Positions 34,406-43,214 of a stretch of DNA of 64,000 bases are shown piece after piece (positions within the stretch are counted from its first letter, which is position 1; each line of letters begins with the position of its first letter). The position numbers and the translations under genes are program-made. The notes under the pieces are model-generated. The model saw only the letters and a list, made by a program, of their open reading frames with translations. It was not told the DNA's origin and made no database searches. The DNA comes from Planctomonas deserti (lineage in GTDB: Bacteria > Actinomycetota > Actinomycetes > Actinomycetales > Microbacteriaceae): positions 1,178,001 through 1,242,000 of the forward strand of contig NZ_QANL01000001.1 of the NCBI RefSeq assembly GCF_003067705.1, in the 5' to 3' direction.

Positions 34406-35643
34406 ACGCCACGGGCGCCACCGGCCTGGTGAGCCGCTTCACGGGGCTCGTCGAGTACGTGCATCCGATGTCCTTCACGCCCGACTCGATAGCCGACACC
34501 CTGTACTCGGGCAAGACGGCGGCACTGGGCGACCCGGCGGGCGGCGGATCGGATGCGTTCAGCATGGGACCGGGGGCCACCGCCCGGGCCGCCCGCCTCG
34601 CCTGTGTCGGTGAGGCCGTCGAGCGCTTCTCGCTCTCCGGACCGCGCGCCTTGCTGCACCAAGCCGTGGGGGAGCACGAGAACCAGGTGCCGCCCGCCGC
34701 GTTCTCCCGCTTCGCGGCGGAGCAGTACGACGAGCCCGGCTTCCCGTTCCCGGCGGTGCGCGACGGTGATCGGCTCGCCTGGGTGCACGCGCGCGAGGTG
34801 GGCACGACGCGGGCCGTGCTCGTGCCCGCCCAGATGGCCGTGTTTGTGGATGCGCACGCCCTCGGCGAGCCGCACTACGAGCCGGCGACCAGCTCGGGCG
34901 TGGCCGCGGGGCCGACGTTCGCATTCGCGGCGAAGCGCGCCATCCTCGAGCTCGTCGAACGCGACGCGTTTCAGCGCACCTGGCTCCGCGGTGAGCCGCC
35001 GCCGGTGTTCAACTGGCGCTGGTCTTCGCAGCTGTCCGATCCGGCGAGGCGGGAGCTGACCCGGTTGGAGGCGCTCTGCGACGGGCGCGGCGCGGCGATC
35101 TCGCTCCGCGTGCTGCCGTCGGCGTTCGGCGTCCCGGTGCTGCTCGCCGTCGTCCGCAGCGACCTCATCGGCGTCGCGGTGGGCTGCGCGGCGGACATCG
35201 ACCTCGAGCGGGCTGCCCTCAACGCCGCGCGAGAGGCGCTGCACACCTGCAACTGGGCGCTTCGCCTCCTGGGTACCGAGCGCATCGAGGCGGATGAGGT
35301 GCGCGACTTCGAGGACCACATCCGCTTCCACTGCCGCCCGTCCTCCCGCCCGTCGTCGGCCTTCCTCAGCTCCTCCCCGGACAGCGTCGTGCACGTCGAG
35401 GCCGCATCCGGCTGGCCGGCGATCACCGACGACATCCTCGCCGCGGGCGCGTCCGTGCTTCTCACCGACGTCACCTCGGCGGAAGCCGCGTCGGCCGGGC
35501 TGCACGTCGTGCGGGCACTGAGCCCGGACCTCGTCGCGCTCGACGTGCGGCACGACGCGCGATTCCTCGGTCATCCCCGCCTCTACGGCGGCGGCATCGA
35601 CACTCCCCAGCAGCTCACCGCAGCCCCGCACCCCTTCCCCTAG
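34402..35643 (+). CDS. YcaO-domain cyclodehydratase (LAP D protein)
   Basis: 413 aa, ATP-dependent enzyme that makes azolines from Cys/Ser/Thr by activating the peptide amide. Visible YcaO features: GEAVERF at 70-76 (ExxER), AILELVERDAF at 180-190, and a C-terminal end PHPFP that matches the PxPxP motif of azoline-forming YcaO proteins, where the terminal residues enter the active site. Being separate from the C protein, it is of the split type. Start ATG 34402 overlaps the C stop by 4 bp, so the in-frame ORF upstream is not used. Confidence 0.92.
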   Translation: MNATGATGLVSRFTGLVEYVHPMSFTPDSIADTLYSGKTAALGDPAGGGSDAFSMGPGATARAARLACVGEAVERFSLSGPRALLHQAVGEHENQVPPAAFSRFAAEQYDEPGFPFPAVRDGDRLAWVHAREVGTTRAVLVPAQMAVFVDAHALGEPHYEPATSSGVAAGPTFAFAAKRAILELVERDAFQRTWLRGEPPPVFNWRWSSQLSDPARRELTRLEALCDGRGAAISLRVLPSAFGVPVLLAVVRSDLIGVAVGCAADIDLERAALNAAREALHTCNWALRLLGTERIEADEVRDFEDHIRFHCRPSSRPSSAFLSSSPDSVVHVEAASGWPAITDDILAAGASVLLTDVTSAEAASAGLHVVRALSPDLVALDVRHDARFLGHPRLYGGGIDTPQQLTAAPHPFP

Positions 35644-35651
35644 GAGCACCC

Positions 35652-36530
35652 GTGCAATCCACACTCGGACCGGTTTTCAGTGTCGGCGGCGGGGTGGACC
35701 GCCCGCCGGGCGATCTCGCCGAGGACTTCCACGAGGCATCGAAGATCACCCGCATCACCCACACGGGCTGGACGGACGTGCGGTTCGTGCAGCTTCTCGC
35801 CGCGGAGGCCTCGACCGGTGACAGGCGAGGCGGGGGCACCGGCGCAGACGAGGGGCCGTCGGGCGGGCTCGGGGAGCCCACGTCGGCGCCTGGGCTTCTA
35901 CCGGCTCGTGCGCTCGCGCCCCGGCGTCCGCTGCACGTGCCGACGTCGGAGGCTATGGAGCGAAGGCGGTCGGCTCCCGCCACTGCTCTCGGCGGCAGCG
36001 TCTCCTTCGCGGACGCATCCGACGTGCTGCACTACGCGTACTGCGAGCGGGACGACGCTTCCCGGCCGTGCCGCTTCGTGCCATCGGGCGGCGCGCTGTA
36101 TCCGCTCGACCTCTACCTCGTGGCCGCAGCGGTCGACGGGCTGCCGGCGGGCGTGTACCAGCTCGATCCGCTTCGGCGGGCGCTCGTGAACCCCTTCGGG
36201 CACTCCGGTCCCGACCGGATCGAGCGCTTCCGCCGCGCCGCCCCCTCGCTCATGGCGCCCATCGCGGCGAACGCCTCGGCGACGATCGTCGTGACCGCGA
36301 GCTTCGAGCGGGCCAGGTACAAGTACGGGCTGCGGGGCTACCGGCTGTCCCTCCTCGAGGCCGGACACGTCGTGCAGAACGCGGCGCTCGCGGCCTCGGC
36401 CCTCGGGCTCCGCTCCCTCGGCTGGGTCGGGTTCGTGGACCACGAGCTCGACGACCTGCTCGATCTCGACGGTGTGACTCAGTCGTCGCTCTACGCCTTC
36501 TCCTTCGGCGGGGTCCGCGATGAGGGCTGA
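35652..36530 (+). CDS. SagB/McbC-type azoline dehydrogenase (LAP B protein)
   Basis: 292 aa, FMN-dependent nitroreductase-fold enzyme that oxidises azolines to aromatic azoles. Start GTG with TAGGAG 6 nt upstream, overlapping the D stop. RRSAPA at about 105-110 binds FMN, PSGGALYPLDLYL at 144-156 is the family signature, and RYKYGLRGYR with Lys224-Tyr225 matches the conserved Lys-Tyr pair of McbC-like enzymes. EAGHVVQNA follows. Residues 50-90 are a Gly/Pro-rich insert. The stop lies within the next gene's first codons. Confidence 0.92.
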   Translation: MQSTLGPVFSVGGGVDRPPGDLAEDFHEASKITRITHTGWTDVRFVQLLAAEASTGDRRGGGTGADEGPSGGLGEPTSAPGLLPARALAPRRPLHVPTSEAMERRRSAPATALGGSVSFADASDVLHYAYCERDDASRPCRFVPSGGALYPLDLYLVAAAVDGLPAGVYQLDPLRRALVNPFGHSGPDRIERFRRAAPSLMAPIAANASATIVVTASFERARYKYGLRGYRLSLLEAGHVVQNAALAASALGLRSLGWVGFVDHELDDLLDLDGVTQSSLYAFSFGGVRDEG

Positions 36531-37464
36531 GGTCCGCCCGGTCGCGGGGGCGCCGGCCGTCGAGTTCCGCGGCGTCAGCAAGGCGTTCGGCGACACGGCG
36601 GCACTGCGCGACGCGTCCTTCTCGCTCGCACCGGGCGGCGTGCACGCGCTCCTCGGACCCAACGGCTCGGGCAAGACCACGGCCATCGACATCCTGACGG
36701 GCGGCAGGCGGGCGGATGCGGGCGAGGTCCGGGCGTTCGGCCACCGGGTGCGCCGCAGCGGTCCCACCGCATTCCTCGTCTCCCTCATGCCGCAGGCGGT
36801 CGACTTCCCGGAGTACCTGACCTGCCGGGAGGTGCTCACGCTGTGCCTGGCGCACTACCCTCAGGCTGCGCCGGTCGACGAGGTGCTGCGGCGGTTCGAC
36901 CTCGTGGGCATCGCGGCGCGGCAGACCGGCGGCCTCAGCGGGGGCCAGGCCCGGTCCCTCGCCCTCGCCTGCGCGGTGGGCGCCAACACCCGCATGGTTG
37001 TGCTGGACGAGCCGTCCGCCTCGCTCGACGTGTTCGGCCGGGAGCGGGTCGCCCGCGTGGTCGGCGAGGTGCGGGACCGGGGCGGGACGGTGCTCCTCGC
37101 GTCCCACGACATGCAGGAGGTCGAGCGCCTGGCCGACAGCATCCTCTGCCTCCGGCGTGGCGAGGTCCTCGGCCAGTGGGACGTGGACGACTTCCGCGCC
37201 AAGGCCGGGTACCGCACCGTCACGTTCGCCACGTCGCTGCCGGCCGTCCGCGTGCGCGAGCTGTGCCGGGCGGGTGGGCTCGACGCGCGGCCGGACGAGC
37301 GAATCCCCGGGCGCTGGCACGTCGACACGGACCGCTCGGATGCCGCCGCCCGGCTGCTGCTCGACGGCACCGGGCACCCGTGCCTGACCATCACGCAGCC
37401 CGGCATCTCGGAGGTGTTCGAGCGCATCGTGGCCTCGGACGAACGGGCGGGGGTCACCGCATGA
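36520..37464 (+). CDS. ABC transporter ATPase of the LAP cluster
   Basis: 314 aa, single nucleotide-binding domain plus a C-terminal extension of about 90 residues. Walker A GPNGSGKT (46-53), Q-loop LMPQ (89-92), signature LSGGQ (139-143), Walker B MVVLDEP (159-165) and switch His196 are complete. Overlaps the dehydrogenase (11 bp) and the permease (4 bp). Likely exports the mature peptide and gives self-protection; in several LAP clusters the exporter is the only immunity factor. Confidence 0.9.
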   Translation: MRAEVRPVAGAPAVEFRGVSKAFGDTAALRDASFSLAPGGVHALLGPNGSGKTTAIDILTGGRRADAGEVRAFGHRVRRSGPTAFLVSLMPQAVDFPEYLTCREVLTLCLAHYPQAAPVDEVLRRFDLVGIAARQTGGLSGGQARSLALACAVGANTRMVVLDEPSASLDVFGRERVARVVGEVRDRGGTVLLASHDMQEVERLADSILCLRRGEVLGQWDVDDFRAKAGYRTVTFATSLPAVRVRELCRAGGLDARPDERIPGRWHVDTDRSDAAARLLLDGTGHPCLTITQPGISEVFERIVASDERAGVTA

Positions 37465-38219
37465 CGCTGGTGCGGGCGCACTTCAGGGCGGAGCTGGTGC
37501 AGTACCTTCGCACGCCCTCGTTCTACCTGCCTCTCGCCAGCTATCCGGTGCTCCTCTACCTGGCCGTGGGAGTCCCCCTCGGCGGTGGCGATGACCGGCG
37601 CCTCGCCGTGCTCGTGGGCTACGTGCTCTTCTCGGTTCTCGGCACGGTCACGTTCCAATTCGGGGTTGGCGTGGCCGTGTCGAGGCAGTCCGCCTGGGAG
37701 CGGTGGCTCTTCACCGTCCCGGTGTCCGCCTCGACGCGCCTGACCGCCCGCCTCGCGGTGGCGTGCGTGTTCGCCGTGCTCTTCGTGGTGCCCGTCGTGG
37801 CCGCCGGCGCCCTGCTGGGTGGAGTGCCGGCCGACCCGGACCAGGCGGCGAGGATCACCGCCGCCGTTCTCGCCGGCTCGGTGCCGCTCGGTCTCATGGG
37901 GCTGGCGATGGGCTACTGGTTCCCGGTCCGCGGCGCCCTCGGGCTCGCCAACCTCGTGTACCTGCCCCTCTCGTTCGTCGGTGGCCTGTTCAGCGGGGGA
38001 ACCGGCGCAACCTCGACCGGACCCGTGGAGGACGCCCGAGCTCCCGGCATCGAGCTCTTCCTGCCGACGGGCGCGTGGTCCGAGCTGACGCACGCCGCGA
38101 TCGGTGGGTGGCGCGGCTCCGCGCCGATCGCTGTCGCGGTCCTTCTCCTGTACACGGCGGCGTTCGCCGCGCTCGCCGTGGTGGGTTACCGGCGCTCGCA
38201 GGCCGTCCTCTTCACCTGA
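37461..38219 (+). CDS. ABC-2-type permease of the LAP cluster
   Basis: 252 aa, about six hydrophobic segments, starting MTLVRAHFRAELVQYLRTP like many ABC-2 permeases; a loop around residues 175-205 is likely extracytoplasmic. Partner of the preceding ATPase through a 4-bp overlap. It ends the LAP operon. Confidence 0.88.
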   Translation: MTLVRAHFRAELVQYLRTPSFYLPLASYPVLLYLAVGVPLGGGDDRRLAVLVGYVLFSVLGTVTFQFGVGVAVSRQSAWERWLFTVPVSASTRLTARLAVACVFAVLFVVPVVAAGALLGGVPADPDQAARITAAVLAGSVPLGLMGLAMGYWFPVRGALGLANLVYLPLSFVGGLFSGGTGATSTGPVEDARAPGIELFLPTGAWSELTHAAIGGWRGSAPIAVAVLLLYTAAFAALAVVGYRRSQAVLFT

Positions 38220-38239
38220 CCGCCGGTAGCGTTGAGCCC

Positions 38240-39103
38240 ATGACCGCTCGCCTGATCACCGCCGACATCGACACGGGAGAGCGGGAGGTGGTCTTCGAGT
38301 CGGACTCGCTGCACTTCGAAGCCCCGAACTGGTCGCCGGACGGGCAGTGGCTCGTGATCAACGCGGACGGGCGGATGTTCCGGCTGCCGGCCGAGGGAGC
38401 GGGATCGGAGGCGGATCTTGTCGAGATCGAGCTCGGTGAGGTGCCGGGCATCAACAACGACCACCTCATCTCGCCCGACGGCCACTTCTTCTATGTCTCC
38501 GGGCACGACGGGCACCTGTACGAGGTGCCGTGGGCGGGTGGTTCGTCGCGGCGCATCACCCCGGACCGCGATCCGGCCCGGCGCTTCAAGCACTACCTGC
38601 ACGGCATCTCCCCGGACGGCCGCACCCTCAGCTACATAGGCGGCGGTCTCGATGACACGGGGGAGTGGGTCACCAACGTCTACACGATCGGCGTCGACGG
38701 CACGGACGACCGGCAGCTCACGAATGACGCGTTTCCGGACGACGGCGCCGAGATCGGCCCGGACGGGGAAACGCTCTGGTTCAATTCCGAGCGGGGCTCA
38801 GACGCCCCGGGTCACGCCCAGGTGTTCACCATGGCGCTGGACGGCTCGGCCGTGACCCAACTGACCTTCGACGAGCGCGTCAACTGGTTCCCGCACCCCT
38901 CGCCGGACGGGGAGCGCGTCGTCTACATCAGCTTCCCCCCGGGGACCCTCGGGCACCCGGCGGATAAGGACGTGTACCTGCGCGCCCTGGACCCCGTCAG
39001 CCGCGAGACCCGGGACCTCGACCACTTCACCGGGGGTCAGGGCACCATCAACGTCACCAGCTGGGCCCCGGACTCCCGCCGCTTCGCCTACGTCACCTAC
39101 TGA
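38240..39103 (+). CDS. TolB-like beta-propeller protein
   Basis: 287 aa from ATG 38240, with a TAGCGT box 8-13 nt upstream. At least five WD40-like/TolB blades of the type (W/I)SPDGxxLxY, for example NWSPDGQWLVIN, LISPDGHFFYVSG, ISPDGRTLSYIG, PSPDGERVVYIS and WAPDSRRFAYVT. No signal peptide, so it is cytoplasmic. Only 20 bp follow the LAP permease, but its own promoter-like box suggests it is separate. Role unknown; related proteins are annotated as biopolymer-transport TolR-like or hydrolase-associated. Confidence 0.82.
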   Translation: MTARLITADIDTGEREVVFESDSLHFEAPNWSPDGQWLVINADGRMFRLPAEGAGSEADLVEIELGEVPGINNDHLISPDGHFFYVSGHDGHLYEVPWAGGSSRRITPDRDPARRFKHYLHGISPDGRTLSYIGGGLDDTGEWVTNVYTIGVDGTDDRQLTNDAFPDDGAEIGPDGETLWFNSERGSDAPGHAQVFTMALDGSAVTQLTFDERVNWFPHPSPDGERVVYISFPPGTLGHPADKDVYLRALDPVSRETRDLDHFTGGQGTINVTSWAPDSRRFAYVTY

Positions 39104-39132
39104 CCCGACAGCGGCTCCTGACCGGTAGCGAC

Positions 39133-39472
39133 GGTGTTTCACGGGCGCTGAGCTCGTCGAAGCGACGCTCTGTACCTCGGGTGCCGTCCCTTCGACAGGC
39201 TCAGGGACCGTAGGGGTGGTGCTTCACGGTCGCTGAGCTCGTCGAAGCGACGTTCCGTTCCTCCGGTGCCGTCCCTTCGACAGGCTCAGGGCCCGTAGGG
39301 GTGGCGCTTCACGGTTGCTGAGCTCGTCGAAGCGACGCTCCGCGCCTCGGGTGCCGTCCCTTCGACAGGCTCAGGGACCGTAGGGGTGGTGCTTCACGGT
39401 CGCTGAGCTTGTCGAAGCGACGTTCCGTGCCTCGGGTGCCGTCCCTTCGACAGGCTCAGGGACCGTAGGAGT
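39133..39472. repeat. Four tandem 85-bp units of the CTGAGC-TGTCGAAG family
   Basis: Units start at 39133, 39218, 39303 and 39388 with an exact 85-bp period. Each holds one GTCGCT...AGCGAC half and one GTCCCT...AGGGAC half, separated by about 20 bp. Units differ at a few bases (for example CTCGTCG versus CTTGTCG). The array fills the gap between the convergent propeller and MFS genes and ends 6 bp from the MFS stop. There are no variable spacers, so it is not a CRISPR. Confidence 0.92.
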
Positions 39473-39478
39473 GGCGCT

Positions 39479-40792
39479 CTACTCCGCCCTCGCGGGGCGG
39501 CGGGTGCGGGTCGAGAGGACGCCCGCGGAGAGCAGCACAATCACGCCCGTCAGGGGCACGACGATCAGGCCGGCGCGCAGGCTGGCGGCGTCCGCGATGG
39601 CCCCGACCACCGGGGGCGAGAAGAGGAACCCGAGGCGCAGCAGCCAGCTGACGATGGTCAGTCCCGATCCGGGCCGGAACCCGGGCACCTCGTCGGCCGC
39701 GTGCATGGCGGCGGGAATGAGCGTGGCGATGCCGAGCCCGGCCGCGCCGAACCCGACGATGGTGCCGGGGATGGACGGGAAGGCGAGGGCCAGGCCCATG
39801 CCGACGAGCACCAGCAAGCCGCCGGCACGCGCGACGGCGCGCTGGCCGAAGCGGTCGACCAGGCCGTCGCCGAGCAACCGCCCGACGAACTGCATCCCCT
39901 GCAGGGCGACGAAGCCGAGACCGGCCGTGAACGCGGACGCCTCGAGCGAGCCGGACAGGTAGATGGCCGCCCACGAGCTTCCGGCGTCCTCGACGAGCCC
40001 GCCGGACGCGGCGATCAGCACGAGCGCCGCGAGGATCCCGTACTTGGCGAGCGCGCCCACGCGCCCGCGGTTCGCGCCCGCAGCGCCCTCAGCGCCCGCA
40101 GCGCCCTCAGCGCCCGCGGCGGACGCGTCCCTTCCGAGCTCCGCACCTGCAGCCGCATCACCGGCGGCACCGGGTGCGGCGTCGTCCTCGGGCTCCGCGT
40201 GCTCGTCGCCCGGCAGCAGAAAGCGGTAGCAGACGAGCGCAACGGCGGAGAACAGGACGGCGGACGCCACGAGGTGCGCGGCCGACGGCACCCCGAGCTC
40301 GGCCGCGGCCGCGCCCATGATGCTGCCGAGCACCGCACCGGCGCACCACACCGCGTGGAAGGAGTTGAGGATCGACCGGCGGTACAGCCGCTGCACCCGC
40401 AGCCCGTGCGAGTTCTGGGCCACGTCGGTGATGGAGTCGGCCGTGCCCGCGAGGAACATGCCCGCGGCCAGCACGCCCCAGCCCGGCGCGATTCCGGCGA
40501 GCAGGATGCCGAGCGCGGTGACGATTGTTCCGGCCACCGCCACCCGCGAGGAGCGGAAGCGCCGGATGAGCGCGCCGGCGGTCAGCCCGAAGATCAGGGC
40601 GCCGAGCGGGAACGCGGCGACGGCCAGCCCGAACGCGGCGTTCGTGAGGTCGAGCTCCTCCTTGATCGCGGGGTAGCGCGGCAGGAGATTGGCGAAGATC
40701 GCGCCGTTCGTGAAGAACACGGCGGCCACGGCAACGCGGGCACGACGGACGGCGACCGAGGGACGCGGAGGGGAGACGACCGTCGCGGTCAT
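39479..40792 (-). CDS. MFS transporter (fucose-permease/YbjJ-like)
   Basis: 437 aa, about 12 membrane segments. N-terminal AVAAVFFTNGAIFANLLPRYPAIKEEL and GTADSITDVAQNSHGLRVQR resemble the YbjJ/fucose-permease-like group. The central cytoplasmic loop is enlarged by an Ala/Gly/Glu-rich stretch coded by an 18-bp tandem repeat (about 40075-40112), giving GAEGAAGAEGAAGA. Substrate unknown. Confidence 0.87.
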   Translation of the reverse strand: MTATVVSPPRPSVAVRRARVAVAAVFFTNGAIFANLLPRYPAIKEELDLTNAAFGLAVAAFPLGALIFGLTAGALIRRFRSSRVAVAGTIVTALGILLAGIAPGWGVLAAGMFLAGTADSITDVAQNSHGLRVQRLYRRSILNSFHAVWCAGAVLGSIMGAAAAELGVPSAAHLVASAVLFSAVALVCYRFLLPGDEHAEPEDDAAPGAAGDAAAGAELGRDASAAGAEGAAGAEGAAGANRGRVGALAKYGILAALVLIAASGGLVEDAGSSWAAIYLSGSLEASAFTAGLGFVALQGMQFVGRLLGDGLVDRFGQRAVARAGGLLVLVGMGLALAFPSIPGTIVGFGAAGLGIATLIPAAMHAADEVPGFRPGSGLTIVSWLLRLGFLFSPPVVGAIADAASLRAGLIVVPLTGVIVLLSAGVLSTRTRRPARAE

Positions 40793-40935
40793 CGGGGCTG
40801 GGCTTCGTCGACCGGGTGCATCCGATCAACACTGCCACAGGCAGCGCGATGGGGTGAATCACGCGCGGCCGGGGCGAGCGGCGTCCGGCCCGGTGCCCTC
40901 GGCCCCGCGGCATCGGCCCCCGTGATCCGTAGCCC

Positions 40936-41796
40936 TCACTCCCGCGGTGTTGCGCTCCCGCCAGGTCCGCGGCGGCGTCGCACGTCGCTCAGCCGGCGCA
41001 CCACCTGCTCATCCGGCACGATGCGCGCCGCGTGGCCGGAGACGGACTCGCTCAGCACGTCGAGCGTGCTCACCTCGTCGTGCAGCCGTTCCATGGTGGC
41101 GTCCAGGGCTGCCGCGGTCTCGGCCGCCGTGCCGAGATCCTCCAGCAGCGCCTGCGGCACCTGGCGGTCGTACTTGTAGTAGATCTTGTGCTCCAGGCTC
41201 GCCCAGAAGTCCATCGCGATGGTGCGGATCTGCACCTCGACGCGCACGGGAACCGGACCGTCGGACAGGAAGACGGGCACCTCGACGATGGCGTGCAGGC
41301 TCTTGTACCCGTTGGGCTTCGGCGAGGCGATGTAGTCCCGCACGTCGAGCACGCCGAGGTCGGTCTGCCGGGTGAGGGCGTCGAGGATGCGGTAGACGTC
41401 GGACACGAAGCTGCAGACGATGCGCACCCCGGCGATGTCGTTGATCTCGTCGCGGATCGCCTCGAACGACGGATCGATGCCCTTCCGCTCGATCTTGCGG
41501 AGGATGCTCTCCGGCGACTTCAGCCGCGACGTGACGTGCTCGATGGGGTTGTAGTCCTGGAGGTGCGTGAACTCCTGGCGGAGGATCGAGACCTTGGTCT
41601 CGACCGCGTCCATGCCGAACTTGTACTTCATCAGGAAGCGCGTGAACTCCTCGCGCAGGCGGCGGAGGTCCTCCATCGTCGCCGCGTTCGCCGGATCGGC
41701 GGCCGCTGACGCGAGATCCGCGCCGACCAGGAGCGCCGGGACGTCCAGCGGACCCAGGTCCGGGGAGGGGATGCCGGGCGTCAGGGAAGAGTTCAC
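40936..41796 (-). CDS. Small alarmone synthetase-like protein (RelA/SpoT domain)
   Basis: 286 aa with only a synthetase domain. GVRIVCSFVSDVYRILDAL, YIASPKPNGYKSLHAIVEVP and VEVQIRTIAMDFWASLEHKIYYK contain the conserved G-loop Tyr, Asp and the E-x-QIRT pocket. Lacks the HD hydrolase, TGS and ACT domains of RelA. Probably makes (p)ppGpp or pGpp, adding a basal source to the long RSH enzyme encoded elsewhere. Family often annotated as GTP pyrophosphokinase family protein. Confidence 0.9.
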   Translation of the reverse strand: MNSSLTPGIPSPDLGPLDVPALLVGADLASAAADPANAATMEDLRRLREEFTRFLMKYKFGMDAVETKVSILRQEFTHLQDYNPIEHVTSRLKSPESILRKIERKGIDPSFEAIRDEINDIAGVRIVCSFVSDVYRILDALTRQTDLGVLDVRDYIASPKPNGYKSLHAIVEVPVFLSDGPVPVRVEVQIRTIAMDFWASLEHKIYYKYDRQVPQALLEDLGTAAETAAALDATMERLHDEVSTLDVLSESVSGHAARIVPDEQVVRRLSDVRRRRGPGGSATPRE

Positions 41797-41876
41797 CGGG
41801 ACACCCTAGAGCGAGGCCCTGAACGGAGGCGTAACGCGGCGGACCGTTCCAGGGGGCTCCTGAGGCCGGCTCCGCT

Positions 41877-41914
41877 CATAGGGCGTCCATAGAATCGGCA
41901 TAGAACGGGCATAG
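41877..41914 (+). promoter_or_regulatory. Four 11-bp phased direct repeats upstream of DUF3500 gene
   Basis: CATAG occurs at 41877, 41888, 41899 and 41910, exactly 11 bp apart, ending 24 bp before the start codon. Direct repeats with 11-bp phasing are the usual sites for OmpR/PhoB-type response regulators. No such regulator is encoded nearby. Confidence 0.6.
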
Positions 41915-41937
41915 GGGGCCTCCATACCGTCGGAGGC

Positions 41938-43200
41938 ATGACACAGAACACGGACACGACGAAGCGCCCGCGCCGGGCCAGACTGCTCTGGGGCACGAGC
42001 CTCCTCCTCGCGGGCTCGCTCGCGCTCAGCGGATGCGCGACGGGCACCTCCTCCTCCTCGCCCTCGACGGGCTCGTCCAGCACGTCGGCGTCGGGAACCG
42101 GCATCACCACTGCGGCGGCCGCCGCCCCGGCCTCGACGTCGAGCACGACCGCGGAGACCATCGCGAACACGGCGGCGGCCGCGGAGGCGTTCCTCGCGAC
42201 GCTGAGCGACGTACAGCGCGAGGCCGTGCTGTACGACTACGCCGACGAGACCAAGACCACCTCGTGGTCGAACTTCCCGGTCACGTTCGTCGAGCGGGCG
42301 GGCCTGAACCTCGCCGACCTGACCGACGAGCAGAGGACCGCGGCCATGGCGGTGCTGGAGGCGCTCCTGAGCGACGAGGGCTACGCCACGGTGACGGGCA
42401 TCATCGGCGGCGACGAGTACCTGCTCGAGAACAGCAGCAGCACCGAGGAGTCGCTCGGGCAGTACTACATCGCGTTCTTCGGCGACCCGTCCGACACCTC
42501 GACCTTCGAGGTGCAGTTCGGCGGGCACCACCTCGGCATCAACGCCACCCTCGACGGCACGGCGGACGCCATCACCTTCGCCCCCAGCCACCTCGGCGTG
42601 CAGCCGGCCGTGTACACGAACGCCGACGGCGAGGAGGTGCAGCCGTTCGCCACCATCTACGACACCGCATTCGCCTTCTACGACAGCCTGACCGAGGAGC
42701 AGAAGGCCGAGCTCTACCAGGGTGAGGAGGTCGCGGAGATGGTGTGCGCCCCCGGCGGCACCTGCGACTACCCCACCGGCACCGGGCTCTCCGGTGCGGA
42801 CCTGACCGACGAGCAACGCCAACTCCTGCTCGACGTGATCGCGAACTGGGCGGGTCTCTCCGACGAGGAGACGACGGCGACGGCGCTCGCCGAGATCGAG
42901 GCGACGCTCGACGACACCGTCGTCAACTGGTCGGGTGCCACCGTCTACGACATGACGCAGGGCGACGGCATCTACTTCCAGATCTCGGGGCCGAACGCCT
43001 ACATCGAGTTCGCCGCCCAGCGGGGATCGGCCGGTGCCAATGTCGACGGCGTCGTCACCGCAGGCTGGGGTCACGTGCACACCATCTACCGGGACCCCTC
43101 GAACGACTACGCGAACAGCGCCACGCAGCAGGAGGCCGCTGGTATGGGCGGGGGCCCGGGCGGCGCTGGTGGCGGTGGCACGCCACCGTCCGGCAACTGA
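41938..43200 (+). CDS. DUF3500-family lipoprotein
   Basis: 420 aa. Signal peptide with lipobox LALSGC (Cys about 34) after a basic N-terminus, then a Ser/Thr/Ala-rich linker to about residue 80. The DUF3500 domain follows: FLATLSDVQREAVLYDYAD, WSNFPVTFVERAGL, GGHHLGINATL and the C-terminal YFQISGPNAYIEFA with GHVHTIYRDPSNDYA. It ends in a Gly/Pro-rich tail. Function of the family is unknown. Upstream 11-bp repeats suggest regulated expression. Confidence 0.88.
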   Translation: MTQNTDTTKRPRRARLLWGTSLLLAGSLALSGCATGTSSSSPSTGSSSTSASGTGITTAAAAAPASTSSTTAETIANTAAAAEAFLATLSDVQREAVLYDYADETKTTSWSNFPVTFVERAGLNLADLTDEQRTAAMAVLEALLSDEGYATVTGIIGGDEYLLENSSSTEESLGQYYIAFFGDPSDTSTFEVQFGGHHLGINATLDGTADAITFAPSHLGVQPAVYTNADGEEVQPFATIYDTAFAFYDSLTEEQKAELYQGEEVAEMVCAPGGTCDYPTGTGLSGADLTDEQRQLLLDVIANWAGLSDEETTATALAEIEATLDDTVVNWSGATVYDMTQGDGIYFQISGPNAYIEFAAQRGSAGANVDGVVTAGWGHVHTIYRDPSNDYANSATQQEAAGMGGGPGGAGGGGTPPSGN

Positions 43201-43214
43201 TGCGAGCCGCCTGA

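Noticed and set aside
33297-36530. Thiopeptide cluster
   Set aside because: No LanB-like dehydratase or pyridine synthase is present; the enzymes fit a linear azole peptide.
39133-39472. Regular tandem units that could suggest a CRISPR array
   Set aside because: Units are 85 bp and alike throughout; there are no variable spacers and no cas genes.
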